NCBI GenBank assembly: GCA_003952965.2
Contig: CM025850.1
Location: 29,771,374-29,835,373 of the forward strand
Length of the DNA stretch: 64,000 bases
Direction: 5' to 3'
DNA from: Morella rubra
Taxonomy: Eukaryota > Streptophyta > Magnoliopsida > Fagales > Myricaceae
Shown: positions 60,035 to 64,000 of the stretch, piece by piece
Numbering within the stretch: position 1 is the first letter of the stretch
Layout of the letters: every line of letters starts with the position of its first letter
Translations under genes and position numbers: made by a program
The notes under the pieces: model-generated
What the model was told of the DNA's origin: nothing
Database searches by the model: none
What the model saw: only the letters and a program-made list of their open reading frames with translations

Positions 60035-61599
60035 CTTTGTAGAAACTTTATCTAATATGCCTCATGTGCATGAAGATGTTCGTATCTTTTGAGATCATTG
60101 GTATGTCATAATATTGCCATTATATATAATGCATGCAAGTTGTTTATTATTATTCACTTGATCTAGTTGACTTTCTATCATGGGTGTATGAGACCCCGAA
60201 TTTTGAAAGCACTGTAGGCTGCCAATTAGATAAGCCTTCAAGTGGTTCAAATTAAACGCTTAGAAAAGGAAAGCATGAATGGACAAATAACACTTGCAGG
60301 AAGGGGAGACATGCATGTTGAAGTCGTCATTCACGACAGGGAGCGACACAGACATCCACTTCAATTGAAGCCCAACCGCATGATCTTAGAACAGGATAGA
60401 TGCATGTCACCATCACCAAGACAAGTGACCCATTAAAGACAAGAGACAAGTCATGAGATCGGCTAGAGTTATAGTTCATTGATTCGCATACTTTTTCTAA
60501 CGTGTCACGAATGAATAGGTTAAAGCATACTTAAACTGAAGCAAGGGATAAGATCACAGGCCAATGAGACCCGCAAAAAGAGTCTCTTATCTCTCTCTCT
60601 CTCATATAGTCAATCCTCTTTCTTGACTGCATATTGGCAGGATGATGATTAGAGTTCCGCATATAAAGCTGTAATGTCCCATCTATGATGAAGTAGTATA
60701 CAATACGTTGATCCCAAGATTCCTTTACTCATGATCAGACACCCTGGAAAAGAAAGACACAATAGTTGTAGACCTAGCTAAGACCATTGTCTTAGCGTAG
60801 ATTGCACAGCTTAACACAGCCCTACCTCTCCTCTATCGCTTCCTCTCTAGATCTCTATCTTTGCATTGCACCTCTTCGACCTGCAGCTGGGACGAATGTC
60901 TTCCGTGGAGTCATTTTTGTTTAATTTTGGCAGTTTTTGTTGGATTTTGAAGGATTGCTCATCAAAGTATTGTCGAGGAATAAAGAGATTGGATTAAATG
61001 CAATGAATCATTCAATATCTATTTATAGTTTTTCTTGCAACACTTCATGAAGCATTGTGAGTGCTTAACGAAAAATCACCTCACTTCAAACTGACGTGTC
61101 ACTTCGTCGACACTTCCACAGAAGTACCTCAACATCCAAAGGGTATGTTTGCATATGAGCACCAATGTTTTTGTGTCATCATTCCAAATTCAAAAAGTTT
61201 TGTGATATTTTGTGCATTATGGACCCCCCAAGATTAGTCTTTAATTTATGTGATGGCTCGCCCAAGTAGAGTTAATTACCTTTCTGTCCTCTTCTAGTTG
61301 CTTAGTATGACAGCTGAATGCGAGATCTCATAATCCCGATCATGTGTGGGAGATCTCTCGCTTTATATATCATTAGATGTAGAGCTATATATAATCGAGC
61401 CAAGTTTTTAATGTACTTTCCACCGAGCTACATTTTTTTAGTTTCTCAGAGATAAGTTCAAGCTTATTCACGAGCTATATATTAATTCATTAATGTAAAT
61501 ATAGCTTTCTTAAATATATCTTAGTTTTAGATCAATAGTATACACTTTCCTCAGTTAATATTCAAGAGTAGTTATCTGAATATTGTTAAGGTTTTAATG
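60035..61599. other. gene-poor DNA
   Basis: No recognisable gene. The open frame at 60242-60436 has no family signature. A CT run lies at about 60590-60602. Confidence 0.45.
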
Positions 61600-61837
61600 T
61601 TGAGGTTAGTTGATTTTTTTTTTTTTTTTTTAAATCAAGAGTGCTATACGATAGTTTTAAAAAAATTTTACTCCAAAACAAAGGGGGCATCTGGTGGTTC
61701 GGATCCTTCATGTATACAACCAAGTTAGGTCCTGCAAATGCTCACAAGAAGAGTAGCCATTAGTGTCAATTCTGACAGCATCCCAACGAGCTAACTGGTG
61801 CGCTAATTAAACTATTTGAATTTGAGGTTAATTGATT
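61600..61837 (-). mobile_element. SINE-like retroposon, about 206 bp
   Basis: The element spans 61616-61821 on the minus strand, with its A-tail seen as a T-run at 61616-61631. Flanks TTGAGGTTAGTTGATT (61600-61615) and TTGAGGTTAATTGATT (61822-61837) form a 16-bp duplication with one mismatch. Near its 5' end the minus strand reads TTAGCTCGTTGGGA, similar to a tRNA A box; a B box is not convincing. It is too short for a LINE ORF and non-coding. Confidence 0.7.
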
Positions 61838-62056
61838 AATTCTAACTGTTATTATGTACTTAAAAGATTAAATGGACGAATCTATATTCTTAAAGTCAGC
61901 GTGCAAATGTGGTTAAATAGCGGTTTTTTTGGTCCCTTACCAAAAATATTCAAAACCTTGAAACTAGTCATTAATCTAATAATTCCAAGGCTAATAATGA
62001 ACCAAATGATAATGAACAAATTCATTCAGCGAAGGGCCATGATTTGAATGTAATGT

Positions 62057-64000
62057 CACTACAAGAGATTTGCCCTTTACTACGAATTTATCAGCAACGA
62101 AATTAATTTCGTAGTTAAAACTGTGCTTTTGCAATATAAATATTGTTTCGTCGCTATAGACTTAATTAGCGACAACTTTATCAGCAACTACTCAATTTTG
62201 TCGCTAAAGGACAGTTTTAGCGACGACTTTATCAGCGACTATTCAATTTTGTCGCTAAAAATACTTCTTTTGTGACAAATATATTATTTGTCACCAAAAG
62301 TGTTATCGTGATAAAACAATTGTGTCGCTAAAATAGGTCTCAACAGGGGCTGAAATTTCTAAAGTCGAGCACGGCCTTGCTCGCAAGACGCGCACGCAAG
62401 GGTGCTAGAATTTCCAACACCGCCCGCGCGACCTTGAGCGCAGGAAATGGTTTCATAAATATAAAAATTAAATCTTATTATATGGTTTCTAAATATATAT
62501 GATTTAGAGATATAAATCATTCAAAGGCCGCACTGCTTGAATGATTTATATATTATTAAATTAAATAATTATATTTTTATTTTATTTATTATTATTTTTA
62601 TATTTCAAAAAAAACATAGAAATCATATAAAAATTATAAAAATGATAATATCACTAATTTCTCTTTATCTTTTTTATAATATAGAAAATGGTTTCATATT
62701 TTAATCCATTTTTATAATTTCTTTATTTTATGAAACTTTTCTACCTTTTTTTATTATTATATATATTTTTCTTTTTTTATAAAATTATTTTTTGAATCAT
62801 AATAACTAATAAATAAAAAACTATAGAAAGGTATATTTTGTTGGTTTGTCAAGAAATAATTAATTGATGTTTCTTCATCAAGCTTCCAAATATTTCCATT
62901 TACTTTGAAGGCTGAGATATCTTCTCACCTCACATTTGATCTCCACCGTTGCTAGTCATTTAAACCCTAACGCCTCTCATCTTCATCACACATACTCTTT
63001 TTCTTTTCTCTGTCTTGCACAGCTATTACGACAACTGCACAATTCTTCTTCTCCTCACACAGCTGCTGTGAAACTACAAAAATCTTCATATATTCTCTTC
63101 GATTTGTGATTTTTCTCGATAGATCTATATACCAAAGACACAAACTCTATCTGAGATTTAACTTTTTTTTTTCTCACTCATTTTTTTCGCTTATGCAGGT
63201 AACCTGTAAGCGAATCTGAGCCTTTTTTCTCTCATGGATGAAAGCAATCGCCTTAAAGCCTCTATTTCTCCCACCTAGTCGGCAGCTAACTACATAAAAA
63301 TATGCTCAGTAGGTTGTCTTTATTCTCTTAATACTATTTGAGTCCGTTTGTCAAAATTAGTTGTTTTTATTTCTTTTCTGATTCTTTAATGATCTTTTCT
63401 TTTGAATAGTTTGAAGAAAACGAGCTGAAAAGGAAAAGGAATGAGAGGATTAATTTACGGGGGAAGTGACCACTTTCGTTAGTGAAGATATTTGGAGAAA
63501 GTTTTCAGCGCACAATGTTCTTGCTTTTTCGCTTTTGTAAGATCTGGTTTGTTAATATTTGTAGTCTTGTATTTTGTAAAGCACTCTGTACAAACACTTA
63601 TTCAAATTCAAATTTACCATGGTTTGTTAAACCTTAGTTTGTTTGAATTCAAATTCGAAGTTTATGAAGCATGTAATTGTTTGACAAAGTCTATTTGTAC
63701 CACAGCAGGTATCTATCAGGACAAACCGCAGTCATTAAAACACAAAGATGTTGTTAAAATGCAGGACCTATAATCATGGTCATTACCAATGGTTTAGGCT
63801 CAGATATGCGACGAATTAAATGTGTTGTTCTAAACTTTCTGCAATAGAAATGGAACCAGAGAGAGAGGTAACAGTGACAGAATGGTGTACACTCTCACGA
63901 CTTTAGTATTCGTTGCTATTACCAAGTAAAAAGTGACTGAGAGTAAAATATGTTGCTAGATACATGTAGTGACGACGTAAAAGTGACAGGACTCCGACGG
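62057..64000. mobile_element. CACTA element, left part only
   Basis: The element starts CACTACAAGAGATTTG at 62057. It has dense subterminal repeats of GTCGCTAAA and its inverse TTTAGCGAC at 62150-62340, the typical transposase-binding organisation of CACTA ends. Beyond lies AT-rich DNA and a leader-like region (62880-63300) without an identifiable transposase. No matching right end is seen before 64000, so the element continues past the window or is truncated. Confidence 0.75.

Overview
This window is plant nuclear DNA, most likely from a woody eudicot. It holds an intron-containing PAPS1-type poly(A) polymerase gene, a DUF599 membrane-protein gene, a MIR156/157 hairpin and many plant transposable elements (L1-type LINEs, Ty1-copia, a large solo LTR, CACTA, hAT, a MULE-like MITE and a SINE-like retroposon). 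I cannot name the species from sequence alone. There are no bacterial features, tRNAs, rRNAs or CRISPR arrays.

Layout. 1-2088: intergenic, with a weak glutathione-peroxidase-like remnant. 2089-3870: LTR-like, repeat-rich sequence. 3877-10117: minus-strand L1-type LINE fragment split by a 3.5-kb solo LTR (5625-9139) with a perfect 5-bp target duplication. 11683-23348: PAPS1, twelve exons on the plus strand, apparently intact. Its eighth intron carries a 6.2-kb antisense LINE (14782-20970) flanked by a perfect 15-bp duplication. 25196-33432: a third LINE with a 14-bp target duplication, itself interrupted by a Ty1-copia element. 33945-35595: broken DUF599 gene. 36046-40488: broken copy of the PAPS1 3' part, split by a 3.2-kb CACTA element with perfect 24-bp inverted ends. 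40843-45410: second, rearranged Ty1-copia element. 46074-47833: intact DUF599 gene of 230 residues. 48290-62056: mostly gene-poor DNA with a MULE-like MITE, a MIR157 hairpin on the minus strand with a TATA box, a hAT-like element and a SINE-like retroposon. 62057-64000: left end of a second CACTA element running out of the window.

The main structural result is a tandem duplication. One unit ran from inside PAPS1 exon 10 (about 21741) to just past the DUF599 gene (about 36045). The second copy begins at 36046 with PAPS1 exon-10 sequence joined directly to DUF599 downstream sequence, and ends near 48289. The duplication left PAPS1 whole and created a headless PAPS1 pseudogene plus a second DUF599 gene. 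The upstream DUF599 copy then decayed and the downstream copy stayed open. The second unit also preserves the empty site of the LINE at 25196-33432, so the order of events can be read.

Functionally, PAPS1 polyadenylates nuclear pre-mRNA, the DUF599 protein is a four-helix membrane protein of unknown role, and miR157 targets SPL transcription factors in plants generally. I see no operon-like or shared-pathway link between them. I did not find a wholly new biological system. The most novel items are the duplication history, a 7-residue in-frame repeat in PAPS1, and the MIR157 locus with its TE-flanked promoter.
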